From Laspinema olomoucense D3b (GTDB taxonomy: Bacteria > Cyanobacteriota > Cyanobacteriia > Cyanobacteriales > Laspinemataceae), in contig NZ_JAMXFA010000003.1 of assembly GCF_025370785.1 (NCBI RefSeq), positions 241,783 to 305,782 of the forward strand: 64,000 nucleotides of DNA. Direction: 5' to 3'. Of this stretch, positions 8,489 to 17,952 are shown in pieces. How positions within the stretch are numbered: position 1 is the stretch's first letter; every line of letters begins with the position of its first letter. Below the pieces are notes generated by a model. The model was not told the DNA's origin, made no database searches, and saw nothing but the letters and a program-made list of their open reading frames with translations. A program made the position numbers and the translations under genes.

Positions 8489-9181
8489 TTAAAAACTGAA
8501 TTTCAGATATTTTGACTCTTCCAGATGGCTGCTGTTATGCAAAACCAAATTCACCACTTGACTCACGAATTCTTCTTTTCCCGGATTGTAACTCACAAAA
8601 ATCCCCCGTTCTATATTCCAGTCTTTCAGGGTTTTTTTCCACTCTTCGTATTTATGGTCAGAAAAATCATCAGAGATGCTAGTGACTTGGACGCAAAGCG
8701 GTCTGCCCTTGTTGCTGCTGACGATCGCATCGGTTGCCATAGAAAAATCTGCCACATACCGTTGGACGAGGCTCCCTTCGCGAATCTTTATCTTTTGTGC
8801 GATTAGGTCAATCAGTTGAGCATCCTCCTGATTGAATTCTCCGGATCTTAATTTTTGTTTCCAAATGTAAAATTTGTTATCTTTTTCATTAAACCACTTC
8901 GGGAACAGGAATTCGTACCAAAATCGGACCGGGGGAGTAAGCTGATTTAAAAATAATTCCCGTTCCTCATCAGTTAAAACTTTGAGCGCCAACCAAAATT
9001 CTGCATCCTTTATGACTTCGAGCAGAAACCCCATTAAAAATTTTTTCTGCATTAATAAACCCGGTCTCATATCTTTGATCCAACGCCAGATTTCCTCCAA
9101 ACGGTACTCTAGCCCTGGATCTATAGAGGAAGCTATCCCCATGAGTTCCCTAAGTTTCGGCTCGATTTCAATCGATTGCAA
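8489..9181 (-). CDS. Hypothetical protein, possible nuclease-like C-terminal domain
   Basis: 230 residues, soluble. The N-terminal half is helical and Trp/Leu-rich. The C-terminal half has the order D (ATDAIVSS), strand with Q (RPLCVQVTSI), K-rich helix (HKYEEWKKTLKDW), strand (IERGIFVSYNP), which loosely resembles the core of PD-(D/E)xK nucleases where Glu is replaced by Gln. This is inference from motif order, not a family match. The gene precedes the DUF1822 gene on the same strand and may be co-transcribed with it. Confidence 0.7.
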   Translation of the reverse strand: MQSIEIEPKLRELMGIASSIDPGLEYRLEEIWRWIKDMRPGLLMQKKFLMGFLLEVIKDAEFWLALKVLTDEERELFLNQLTPPVRFWYEFLFPKWFNEKDNKFYIWKQKLRSGEFNQEDAQLIDLIAQKIKIREGSLVQRYVADFSMATDAIVSSNKGRPLCVQVTSISDDFSDHKYEEWKKTLKDWNIERGIFVSYNPGKEEFVSQVVNLVLHNSSHLEESKYLKFSF

Positions 9182-9358
9182 ACACTCCCCCTACATTTGA
9201 AAAGCGCCTTTCAAAGCATATATTCTGATCTTACTGTAAAAAGTGACCGACTGAATAGAGGGGCGATCGCCCTCCCGATAGAGATTTGCCGTGAAATCCC
9301 ACTCAGGTGGAACAAAGAGCGGGCCTAGTTGAGTCACTCGCCCCCAGGCAAACCACCT

Positions 9359-11581
9359 CTACTGTAACTGCCACACCTTAATTGTATTATCTTGACTGCC
9401 ACTTGTCAGTATTTTGCCATCGGCGCTAATCGAAACCGAATTAATCGTATCCGAATGACCCTTAAGGGTCTGTAACAATTGTCCCGTCCCAATATTCCAA
9501 AGTTTCAGCGTACTATCGAGAGACCCGCCACCACTCACCAACATCTGACCATCGGGACTAAAGGCGATCGCGTGTACCGCATCAGAATGTCCGAATAACG
9601 TGCGGACCAACTGACCACTACTCACCTGCCAAATCAGAATCGAACTGTCTCCACTCGCACCAGCCACCCACTGACCATTGGGACTAAAAGCCACTGAACG
9701 GAACCGATATAACCCTCCTTCTAAGGTGCGGACCACCTCTCCGGTTTGAGTATGCCAGATTTTAATGGAGCGATCGAAGCTGCCACTGGCTAACAGTTGA
9801 CCATCGGGACTATAAGCCAGGGAAAATACCCAACCCGAATGACCCGCGATCGACCGAATCAACTCCCCAGTTTCCACATTCCATAACTTGATCGTATTGT
9901 CAAACCCACCAGAGGCTAACTGCTTGCCATCAGGACTAAACGCCACCGACATCACCCAAGCGGCATGATCCGAGAGCGTATGTAAGAGCTTACCCGTACT
10001 CGTCTCCCAAACTTTAATCGTCCCATCTCCACTGCTACTGGCAACCTTGCTGCCATCGGGACTAAAAGTTACAGACCAAATTTCATTAGAATGACCGGAT
10101 AAACTCTGCCGGACCTGACCGGATTCTATATCCCATAGTTTCACCGTTTTGTCCACACTACCACTGACCAGCAGGCGACTATCGGGACTCAGCGCAATGG
10201 AATTCACCCCCCACAGATGACCCCCGAGGGTTTTTGTTAACGTGATCGGCTGTTTTGCTGCCAAGGGTTGAGCCGACACCGTAGAAATCGCGCTGAATGG
10301 TTCGTTCGGGTTAGGGGGAACTTCAGGCATCACCCCGGGACTGCCATAGTTCAACCAGAGTAAAGCCGAGACATTGGGGACGGTAAATCCCCCAAATAGG
10401 TGAGTGGCTGTTGCAGCTAAGGCTAAGAGAAATCCACCCACTAGGAATTTTTGAGAGGATTTCAGGGCTTTTTTGTAATGAAAGCGCGATCGCCCACTGT
10501 GACCACTGTGACGACTATAATTTCTGGCCCCATTCAATCGTAGCAGTCGAGTGGGAATCCTCGCTGCTGCTTGATAAGGTTGAATGGGGCCCATCGGTTG
10601 AGGCGATCGCCCAGGCATCACAGAGGAACCCCAAGGTTGCTGCATCTCCTGTTCGATTTCCTCCAACCGCTTTAAAATCACCTGAGTATTTTGAGGCCGA
10701 TTCCCCGGAAAAGGGGCCATCATGTAATCAATACAATCCGCTAACGGGTTCGTGGTGAATCCCGCTGTGGGACCCCCGCGACTTCCATCCGATCGCCACA
10801 AAAGTTGACCCGTGCGCGTATCTTCAGGAAAGGCATTGGGTTCTTTTCCGGTTAACAGGAACACAAAGGTTCGTCCTAGGGCAAAAAAATCCGATTGGGG
10901 CACCGCTTTTCCATTCGCCTGTTCCGGGGGAGTATAACCCGGAGAAACAATCCCCGTAATTTGATGACCTCCTCCCACTTTAGCCAGATAGGTTCCCGTC
11001 ACCTCTCTAGCACTGCCAAAGTCAATCAACGCCAGTTGACCATTCGGCTGAAGCATGATGTTCGACGGTTTGATATCGCGGTGGAAGAACTGCTGTTGAT
11101 GGACAATATTTAAAATTTCTGCAAGCTGTTTGAACCAATTGAGGGCTTGATGCTGGGGAATCGGCAAATGATGGCGATCGGCCATCCACACCTCTAAATT
11201 CCGGCCCTCAATCCGTTGCATTACCAGACAGTGTAACGGTTGCTGGCTATTTCTGGGCAGGACTGTAAAGTAACCGTCTGATTCCACCCGGGGAATACCG
11301 GGGTGATTCAAATGACTTAAGACTTGAGCTTCGCGCTGAAACAAAGCGATCGCCTTCGGATTATCATCCGTCAAGACCTTCAGGACCTTCAGGAGCCCTC
11401 CATCATTCACCTCAAAGGTTTGACCAAACCCCCCTTCTCCCAATAATCGCCCAATCCTGTAGCGCCCTTGGAAAATCAACAGCGAACCACAATGCCGACA
11501 GATCCGGTTTTGTGCATTCAAGGGGTCAGCCCGATTCGGACATTTAGGATTGAGGCAATAACTCACGGCAACTCTATCCAA
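9359..11581 (-). CDS. Ser/Thr protein kinase with N-terminal zinc ribbon and seven WD40 repeats
   Basis: 740 residues. The four-cysteine zinc ribbon (C9, C14, C28, C31) is followed by a complete kinase domain: glycine loop LGEGGFGQTF at 47-56, catalytic loop HRDIKPSN (D169) and DFG at 187-189. A proline-rich linker leads to a transmembrane helix near 379-400, and then seven WD40 repeats from about 450 to the C-terminus. All catalytic residues are present, so it should be active. By topology the kinase is cytoplasmic and the propeller lies across the membrane or is membrane-tethered. The G-rich minisatellite begins 90 bases upstream of the start, so it may sit in the promoter or leader of this gene. 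Confidence 0.95.
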   Translation of the reverse strand: MDRVAVSYCLNPKCPNRADPLNAQNRICRHCGSLLIFQGRYRIGRLLGEGGFGQTFEVNDGGLLKVLKVLTDDNPKAIALFQREAQVLSHLNHPGIPRVESDGYFTVLPRNSQQPLHCLVMQRIEGRNLEVWMADRHHLPIPQHQALNWFKQLAEILNIVHQQQFFHRDIKPSNIMLQPNGQLALIDFGSAREVTGTYLAKVGGGHQITGIVSPGYTPPEQANGKAVPQSDFFALGRTFVFLLTGKEPNAFPEDTRTGQLLWRSDGSRGGPTAGFTTNPLADCIDYMMAPFPGNRPQNTQVILKRLEEIEQEMQQPWGSSVMPGRSPQPMGPIQPYQAAARIPTRLLRLNGARNYSRHSGHSGRSRFHYKKALKSSQKFLVGGFLLALAATATHLFGGFTVPNVSALLWLNYGSPGVMPEVPPNPNEPFSAISTVSAQPLAAKQPITLTKTLGGHLWGVNSIALSPDSRLLVSGSVDKTVKLWDIESGQVRQSLSGHSNEIWSVTFSPDGSKVASSSGDGTIKVWETSTGKLLHTLSDHAAWVMSVAFSPDGKQLASGGFDNTIKLWNVETGELIRSIAGHSGWVFSLAYSPDGQLLASGSFDRSIKIWHTQTGEVVRTLEGGLYRFRSVAFSPNGQWVAGASGDSSILIWQVSSGQLVRTLFGHSDAVHAIAFSPDGQMLVSGGGSLDSTLKLWNIGTGQLLQTLKGHSDTINSVSISADGKILTSGSQDNTIKVWQLQ

Positions 11582-11641
11582 CGATTGAGGATACCTTGAT
11601 TATCCTAACTTCACTTGGGAAAAAACAACTATCCTCGGTCA

Positions 11642-12013
<372 letters not shown>

Positions 12014-12015
<2 letters not shown>

Positions 12016-12040
12016 AAAAAAAGGGGCCAATTGCCCCTTT
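12014..12040 (-). terminator. Rho-independent terminator of psbO
   Basis: Read on the minus strand: a GC-rich hairpin (AAGGGGC / GCCCCTT arms, loop AATTG) followed by nine T residues, 38 bases after the psbO stop codon. Confidence 0.85.
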
Positions 12041-12077
12041 AGTCGGATTCTTCAGGTGATGAGTGCAACCCGATCGC

Positions 12078-12911
12078 TTATGCGTCTGGTTCCACGCGAC
12101 CGTAAAATAGACCGCGAATCTTCACCTCTACAGGCTCTTTCGCACCTAAATCAGTATCCGAAGACTGTTCGCTGACGAAAATACCAGCAATTTCCCCAGT
12201 GGTACTATTGACTTTAGAAACACTCAAGGAAATATGACCTTTACCCTGAAGTGCACGCTTCACGTTAGAGCGATTCAAATCCGCCCCGTCAGAACGGGCA
12301 GGCAACGCCACCGCATTATCGTATCCAGTGGTACCACCCCGACCTTTCGGGTCAAGGAACGAAGCAGAACGATAGGAAGGAACGGTATAGTCTCCTTGAA
12401 AGTCAGTCGAGGTATTAATGCTGTCAAGTCCGGGCTGACTTTTTGCAATTAGACCTTTGACGGTGAACAAGAAAGGAACTTCTTCACCACCGGGAAGCAT
12501 GACGGTGATCGCTTGGAAGTCAATCCCATCTTTTTCTACAAAGGTGAAGCTGCCATCGTTGCCCAAAGTCAAGGGTCCTTGGATTTGGGTCAGGGAGGAG
12601 GTATAACGAGTCAACGGTTTGCTGGGAATATATTCGGCGTCTTTCCGTTTATTTGCTCCTTCTTCCAGAACAAAATATTCCGTTGGTTGCAAACACAGAT
12701 CACTCAGCAAATAAGATTGGCTGCCATCAATGGGAATTGCACCCCGAGCGGTTTCTGCCAATTCCGGACAGCTATTTGCTAAACCCGTGTTTCTGATATC
12801 ATCATAGGTGAGTTCTTTACTCCCCACCGTCGGCCCTTCACTACAAGCCGTTAGCACGCTCAAGCATACTGCTAGAAATGCGACAATTAAAGCGCGATAC
12901 CTCATGGTCAA
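12078..12911 (-). CDS. psbO: Photosystem II manganese-stabilising protein PsbO
   Basis: 277 residues. It has a lipoprotein-like signal peptide (MRYRALIVAFLAVCLSVLTAC, Cys23) and then the mature PsbO sequence with LTYDDIRNTGLANSCPE, the conserved cysteine pair, GDYTVPSYRSASFLDPKGRGG and the C-terminal KIRGLFYGRVEPDA. PsbO binds the lumenal face of photosystem II and stabilises the Mn4CaO5 cluster. Two in-frame ATGs (12911, 12905) are possible starts. The gene stands alone with a strong terminator, so it is probably monocistronic. Its leader holds the hairpin at 12954-12995 and the palindrome at 13026-13043. Confidence 0.98.
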   Translation of the reverse strand: MTMRYRALIVAFLAVCLSVLTACSEGPTVGSKELTYDDIRNTGLANSCPELAETARGAIPIDGSQSYLLSDLCLQPTEYFVLEEGANKRKDAEYIPSKPLTRYTSSLTQIQGPLTLGNDGSFTFVEKDGIDFQAITVMLPGGEEVPFLFTVKGLIAKSQPGLDSINTSTDFQGDYTVPSYRSASFLDPKGRGGTTGYDNAVALPARSDGADLNRSNVKRALQGKGHISLSVSKVNSTTGEIAGIFVSEQSSDTDLGAKEPVEVKIRGLFYGRVEPDA

Positions 12912-12953
12912 CCTTTATTTCAAAATTTGACAATCCCACCAGGGGTTAATCTT

Positions 12954-12995
12954 CGGTTTGGGTTCAACTTCGTTCGGACGACCGAACCCAAACCG
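12954..12995. promoter_or_regulatory. Hairpin in the psbO leader
   Basis: Perfect 12-base inverted arms CGGTTTGGGTTC and GAACCCAAACCG enclose a second nested dyad, GTTCGG-ACGA-CCGAAC, which competes for the same bases. It lies 43 bases upstream of the psbO start. It may be an RNA structure in the 5' UTR or a protein site. Confidence 0.5.
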
Positions 12996-13025
12996 TTAAG
13001 CCTTTGCAAGTTCGATTCAGAACTA

Positions 13026-13043
13026 ATGAGTAAACTTACTCAT
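13026..13043. promoter_or_regulatory. Perfect 18-base palindrome upstream of psbO
   Basis: ATGAGTAA-AC-TTACTCAT has 8-base arms with a 2-base centre, typical of a dimeric regulator operator. It is 115 bases upstream of psbO. No regulator can be named. Confidence 0.4.
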
Positions 13044-13322
13044 CTATGACAACGAAATGCCTACCGCAGAAACAACGACCGAGCAACCCAAATCCTCAAT
13101 CGGTTTTGTCAGTTGTAGCACTCTCGGAAAATAGTGCGGGCTTTTTTGTTCGGCGATCGGGGATTGAGGAGGCAGCATCTATGTCAGTCACCTGGATTAG
13201 GTAAGCTGACCGGAAGAGATGATCTCCTCAGTCCGTTTCAGCTTGCTACGGCGACAAGGCGACTCCGACTTCGCAGGGAAGCGGGAATTCTCATGTCGAG
13301 GTTTAAGCATTTTACGTTGCTT

Positions 13323-13478
13323 TTAGATGCCATAGAGCATTTTACCGAAATAAGCACCCATCGTAACGTAGGTTGCTTTTAATTCTTCTGGAGAGGGGAA
13401 AGAATGCAAGGGTTGTGATCCCCAGACTGTATTTCCAAAGCATCCAATGGTATTTTCATCAATGCCAGAATGTACCAC
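13323..13478 (-). pseudogene. Short protein-like remnant
   Basis: A 51-codon frame from a possible GTG to TAA. Composition looks like a genuine C-terminus (HSGIDENTIGCFGNTVWG, later SFPSPEELKATYVTMGAYFGK). A stop lies just upstream in frame. The preceding sequence in another frame (KRRFKDPDKWYILAL) also looks coding, suggesting a frameshift near 13470. Family not recognised. Confidence 0.3.
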
Positions 13479-13995
13479 TTATCGGGATCCTTAAACCGGC
13501 GCTTGGGAAAAGACTGATAGGTTGAATGTCTTGTTCGGAACCCGCCGCCTTGAAAGCGCAGTGGGGGGAGGAGAGAGGGGTTGAAGAGGGTCTGAGCGAT
13601 CGCCCCGGATCTGGGTTCATCGGGTTCATTATTGGTAACCCTCCTGAGCGATCGCCACTGGGACCGAAGCGTTTGACTGAGGACTGTGGTATGTTCCGGG
13701 TTACCTCTGCATGGATCCTAGGGCAGCGGTACAGAATTAAAAGGCACAAGAAATCCGATTTTTGATCCTAATTTTGTGGCAACGCAGGCAGAGCATTTTT
13801 AAAGCAACGGGGTTTCTACCCCATAAGGTCCCCCGGCTTCAGGAATGGAGGGCGATCGCCTGGGGAAACCCGGATTTTTGACCCACCTTCACCGGATTCC
13901 GTTTCTCTCCCTCGGCACAAAGTTAGATAAAATATCAAATTTGATAGCCCTAGACTCCCAGCACAAGCCGGTGAAAGCCCAGCTTAAGGATTGGA

Positions 13996-14376
13996 ATGTT
14001 TACCCGCGACTTTGAGGCAAAAAACTACATGAACTTGAATACAAATCTTGACTCCGACGGCAAACTACCCAATTTAAGCACTACGATTGAGGACTTGCGT
14101 CTTGTCGCCAATCATTATCAGGGAGATTGTCTGGCACTCTTGGAGTTACTGCGGACTTTAGAGCGACTTCATCGAGAAATTTGCGAAAGTCTGTTTTTGG
14201 AATCTCTCCCGAGTAACCGACAGGCACTTTACAACTTGTTGCGAGATATCGAAACCTCTGGAGGGTGGCCCTACATCCAGCGGATCAAGTTGCGATCGCT
14301 CCTGGATGTTTTATCTGAAGCTGCGGCGGATCTTACTCCCGATCTTGAGGATTCGGTGAGCGTTGATGGAGAATGA
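13996..14376 (+). CDS. Conserved-looking hypothetical protein
   Basis: Up to 126 residues from ATG 13996, or 115 from ATG 14029 (MNLNTNLD), which may be the true start. It is a soluble, mostly helical, acidic protein with an LRTLERLHREICESLFLESLP helix pair and a C-terminal LRSLLDVLSEAAADLTPDLED helix. No motif points to an enzyme. It is an isolated gene between psbO and the RTX-like gene. Codon use and HIP1 content resemble neighbours. I cannot assign a family. Confidence 0.7.
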   Translation: MFTRDFEAKNYMNLNTNLDSDGKLPNLSTTIEDLRLVANHYQGDCLALLELLRTLERLHREICESLFLESLPSNRQALYNLLRDIETSGGWPYIQRIKLRSLLDVLSEAAADLTPDLEDSVSVDGE

Positions 14377-14715
14377 CGACTCTGGGGAAGGGGATTTCCC
14401 CTGTCTCCTTCCCACCCTTACCCCAGTAACTTTTTCCCGGAAAAAAGCCTCAAATTGCTAGGTTTTGAGGTGTTTTGTCCCATCGCCCTCTGTGATGCCT
14501 TGGGGAGGGTCGGGTCCATCGGGAGTTCGACCCTCCCCAGGGTCCCTTTGATGGTAGTTACCCGCTTACGCTCCTCTCCAAAGCGCGGCTACTTTGCTGG
14601 GGATTCAGACGATCGCCAGGTGCATTTAGGGGGCGATCGCCTCTACCCTGACTCACTGCAGGTGTAGAGTTTGAGCCTTTCAAACTCCCTCTTCCCTCCT
14701 CCTGCCTCCCAGTCA
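14377..14715. other. Intergenic region with a long inverted repeat
   Basis: TGGGGAGGGTCG at 14501-14512 pairs with CGACCCTCCCCA at 14528-14539 (12 perfect bases). A smaller GGGGA/TCCCC hairpin and a CTTTTTCCCGGAAAAAAG dyad follow the upstream gene and may act as terminators. No gene is supported; the frame at 14455-14667 runs through the repeat. Confidence 0.5.
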
Positions 14716-15894
14716 TTAAATCAGTGCCAGGGTATCCGTATTATCCAAAGCTAAAAAATCAGACCCACTGCGAATATTCTGATTAGCACTGGATTCCAAA
14801 GTATCCTCTGTAGCCGTGCTAAACAGATCCGCCAAACCCGTCTCAAATAGATTATTAGTCGCTGTAAAATTCTCAGTTGTCGTTGTCGAAGTCGTATTAT
14901 CTTCCACTGGGGCACGTTCGATAGAAATCGCTTTTCCAGAACTATCCACAAAATCAGCCCCGGTGAAACCAGAGGCGGACACTCCCGATATCAGAGCAAC
15001 AATTCGTTGCGTCTCGGTAAGCAAAATAGCGGTACTAGAGGTAAGACTATTATCTGGACCAACATTCGTAATATTTTTAAAGTCCAAATCTCCGAATTCT
15101 AAACCCTTATCCAAAACCAAGAAATCCTCTTGAGGGTTGTAGTCAGTAATCAGATCTACCCCAGCATTTAACTGCAACACAAAATAATCCGAGCCAGTGC
15201 TGCCAGTCAAGGTATCCGCGCCTAATCCTCCGAAGAGCCAATCACTTCCAGCACCTCCAAAAAGGCTATCATCCCCACGTCCAGCATAGAGGGTATCTTC
15301 ACCTTCTCCCCCCTCTAAGGTATCCGTACCGATGTTGCCATTTAAGATATCATTTCCTAAATCTCCAAATAGCCGGTCATTTCCGTCTTCTCCAAACAGG
15401 TTATCGTCATCCCGTCCACCATAGAGGGTATCGTCTCCCAGTCCCGCCAGGAGCAGATCATCGCCTTTATTGCCAAATAAGACGTTATCCCCTGTTTCTC
15501 CAAATAGAGTATCATCGCCATTGTCGCCAAGGAGGGTGTCATTATCCTCCCCACCCTGTAAAACATCGTTTCCGTCTCCCCCGTAGAGGATATCCCGTCC
15601 CGCCTCACCTAATAGCAGATCGTTTCCCGATTCTCCAAATAGGGTGTCATTGTCTAAGTTCCCAAACAGGGTTTCATTCCCAGTGCCGCCATACATGACG
15701 TCATTTCCTTGACCCCCAAACATGAAGTCATCCCCTTCCTTGCCAATGAGGATATCTGCCCCCTGGTTGCCGTTGAGGGTATTATTTCCTGCGCTTCCCT
15801 CGATTGTGTCTTCACCTTTTAAGCCCAAAATTGAATCGGATTCAGCGGTTCCCAACATGAGCTCAGCCTGATCTGTGCCAATTATAATAGCCAT
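14716..15894 (-). CDS. RTX-type calcium-binding repeat protein
   Basis: 392 residues. From about residue 8 to 245 it consists of roughly 25 glycine/aspartate nonapeptides (GGxGxDxLx type), which form a Ca2+-filled parallel beta-roll. The remaining 150 residues (YFVLQLNAGVDLITDYNPQEDFLVLD onwards) form the usual C-terminal M10/RTX-like cap and a Thr/Ser/Asn-rich tail. It has no signal peptide, as expected for type I secretion through a C-terminal signal. No catalytic domain is present, so it is probably an extracellular or surface structural protein. No ABC/HlyD exporter genes are nearby. Confidence 0.92.
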   Translation of the reverse strand: MAIIIGTDQAELMLGTAESDSILGLKGEDTIEGSAGNNTLNGNQGADILIGKEGDDFMFGGQGNDVMYGGTGNETLFGNLDNDTLFGESGNDLLLGEAGRDILYGGDGNDVLQGGEDNDTLLGDNGDDTLFGETGDNVLFGNKGDDLLLAGLGDDTLYGGRDDDNLFGEDGNDRLFGDLGNDILNGNIGTDTLEGGEGEDTLYAGRGDDSLFGGAGSDWLFGGLGADTLTGSTGSDYFVLQLNAGVDLITDYNPQEDFLVLDKGLEFGDLDFKNITNVGPDNSLTSSTAILLTETQRIVALISGVSASGFTGADFVDSSGKAISIERAPVEDNTTSTTTTENFTATNNLFETGLADLFSTATEDTLESSANQNIRSGSDFLALDNTDTLALI

Positions 15895-16337
15895 ATTCGA
15901 TTACGGGTTTCCTGAATTTACAAGAGAATAAAACAGACTTAATTATTTTAGCAGTTTTAAGGATGGCTCCCGGTAGCCCACTTCCTGAAAAATTACCGAA
16001 TATTTACATTTTAACAAGCGCCAGCACTCTATTATTGGTCTACCCGATCGCTGTGAAGCTGGCAATTGTGTCGATTCATGAACTCTTGGCCTAAAATCTC
16101 TCACAAATCTCTCCTTTAAACGGGAGGAAATTTGGCTCACTAATCTGTTCTAACCTGTTTTATCTTTCAAGTTTTTTGATAAAATCTTAAACGCTTAGGA
16201 CAGAGATGAGTCGGTAACCACCGAGTGCAAAACCTTATAGGTCAATCTATCTTTTGCTCTGATTCTCTGAAGGTCGATTAGGATCCTGGCTAAGTCGATA
16301 TTCCTTTAAAAATTATTGTGGTTTGAGGCACACATTT
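15895..16337. other. Divergent intergenic region
   Basis: AT-rich spacer between the RTX gene (minus) and the phosphomannomutase-type gene (plus), likely carrying both promoters. A minus frame at 15943-16140 has no support. No other feature seen. Confidence 0.5.
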
Positions 16338-17810
16338 ATGAGTTCTGCGCCCATCTCTCTCCCGGTGAATGGTAGCCCGATTAAATTTGGTACCGATGGT
16401 TGGCGCGGTGTGATTGCCGCTGATTTTACCTTCGAGCGGGTGGTCCGGGTGGCGGCGATCGCCGCCCAAGTTTTAGAGGAAGTTTATGGACCCTCCACGG
16501 GAAGCCGGAGCATTATCGTGGGGTTCGATCGCCGTTTTATGGCGGAAACCTTTGCCCAAGCCGCTGCTGAGTCTATCCAATCCGTAGGCTTTGACGTGAT
16601 GCTGTCAGAAACCTACGCCCCTACCCCTGCCTTTAGTTGGTTAGCCAACCAACGCAAGGCCCTCGGCGCAATTGTCTTGACTGCTTCCCATAATCCCGCA
16701 GCCTACCTGGGCTTAAAAGTCAAGGGTGCATTTGGGGGTTCAGTCCCTCCAGAAGTCACCCAACGAATCGAAGCGCAACTGGCCAAGGAGAACCCTCTAG
16801 GGTCCGCGTCCCCGAACCCAGGAAAGTTAGAGAAGTTCAATATCTGGCCGAGTTACTGCGAAATGCTGCGCTCAATGGTGGATATTGCCCGGATTAAAGA
16901 GGCAGTCGCCCAAGGTCAACTCACGGTGTTTGTGGATGCCATGCATGGCGCGGGAGCCAGTGGACTGGGTAAAATCCTGGAGGTCCCGGTGCAGGAAATC
17001 AACAGCGATCGCGACCCCCTCTTTGATGGCGGTGCCCCCGAACCCCTGCCGCGCTACCTCTCCTCCCTCTTCCGCCAGATGCGAACCCACCGGCGATCAA
17101 CCAATCCGGGTTTATCTGTGGGATTTGTCTTCGATGGCGATGCCGATCGCATTGCTGCCGTCGATGGCGATGGCACCTTCCTCAGTTCCCAAATCTTGAT
17201 CCCCGTCTTAATCGAACATCTGGCGAAACGGCGCGGATTTATGGGGGCCGTCATCAAAACCGTCAGCGGTTCCGACCTCATTCCCCGGGTGGCCAAATTG
17301 TACGATAGACCGCTGATGGAAACCGCGATCGGCTTCAAATATATCGCCGATCGGATGCTGGAAAATCGCGTCCTGATTGGTGGCGAAGAGTCGGGCGGCA
17401 TTGGATATGGCACCCATGTCCCAGAACGGGACGCCTTGCTCTCCTCCCTGTACCTCCTAGAGGCGATCGTCCACTCCGGCTTAGAATTAGGAACCCTCTA
17501 TCGTCGCGCTCAGGAGCAAGCTGACTATCACTTCAGCTATGACCGCATCGATTTACCCCTGAGCAGCATGGCAGTGGCCGATCGCCTCCGGGAACAACTC
17601 AAAACTACCACATTGACGCAAATCGCCGGTCAATCGGTGGTGGATTGTCTAACCATTGATGGCTACAAATTCCGCTTAAGCGATGGCAGTTGGCTGCTGA
17701 TTCGGTTTAGCGGCACTGAACCCGTTTTGCGCCTCTATTGCGAAGCGCCCACCCTGGCCCAAGTCCGTGATACCTTAGCTTGGGCCAAACAGTGGGCTCA
17801 GGGGGTTTAG
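16338..17810 (+). CDS. Phosphoglucomutase/phosphomannomutase family enzyme
   Basis: 490 residues from ATG 16338; a TTG five codons upstream is a less likely start. It interconverts hexose 1- and 6-phosphates through a phosphoserine. Visible motifs are the N-terminal KFGTDGWRGVI, phosphoserine loop TASHNP (Ser117), metal loop DGDADR at 266-271, sugar-binding GGEESGG, and phosphate-binding RFSGTEPVLRLYCEA near the C-terminus. All four alpha-D-phosphohexomutase domains are present. The exact sugar (glucose, mannose or glucosamine) cannot be read from sequence alone. rdgB follows 142 bases downstream on the same strand. Confidence 0.95.
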   Translation: MSSAPISLPVNGSPIKFGTDGWRGVIAADFTFERVVRVAAIAAQVLEEVYGPSTGSRSIIVGFDRRFMAETFAQAAAESIQSVGFDVMLSETYAPTPAFSWLANQRKALGAIVLTASHNPAAYLGLKVKGAFGGSVPPEVTQRIEAQLAKENPLGSASPNPGKLEKFNIWPSYCEMLRSMVDIARIKEAVAQGQLTVFVDAMHGAGASGLGKILEVPVQEINSDRDPLFDGGAPEPLPRYLSSLFRQMRTHRRSTNPGLSVGFVFDGDADRIAAVDGDGTFLSSQILIPVLIEHLAKRRGFMGAVIKTVSGSDLIPRVAKLYDRPLMETAIGFKYIADRMLENRVLIGGEESGGIGYGTHVPERDALLSSLYLLEAIVHSGLELGTLYRRAQEQADYHFSYDRIDLPLSSMAVADRLREQLKTTTLTQIAGQSVVDCLTIDGYKFRLSDGSWLLIRFSGTEPVLRLYCEAPTLAQVRDTLAWAKQWAQGV

Positions 17811-17952
17811 CGGACCCGAATAGGACTTTGACGTTTAAGTGCACCTCCGGTCCCCTCCCCTGTGCCTTGGGGAGGGTTAGGGTGGGGTCCTCCCTCTGAA
17901 CCGTCAACCCCCGATTGCTGAAACCGTTGCTACCACATCCTTCGTTTTTACT

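Larger units (their letters stand above)
12912..13995. other. 1.1 kb intergenic region upstream of psbO
   Basis: Besides the two psbO dyads above, a short frame at 13056-13130 (ATG, 24 codons, ends TAG) and the minus-strand frame at 13323-13478 look protein-like but are broken. Plus frames at 13134-13382 and 13526-13765 and the minus frame at 13459-13749 show nothing recognisable. The region reads as decayed sequence between psbO and the next gene. Confidence 0.5.

Noticed and set aside
13056..13130. Short ATG frame (TEQPKSSIGFVSCSTLGK) that faintly recalls the RimO/MiaB N-terminus
   Set aside because: Only 24 codons before a stop, the cysteine pattern does not match CxxxC or the RimO motif, and no continuation is found in other frames.
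14455..14667. 70-residue plus frame after the hypothetical gene
   Set aside because: It runs through the GC-rich inverted repeat and HIP1 sites; no ribosome binding site or protein-like pattern.
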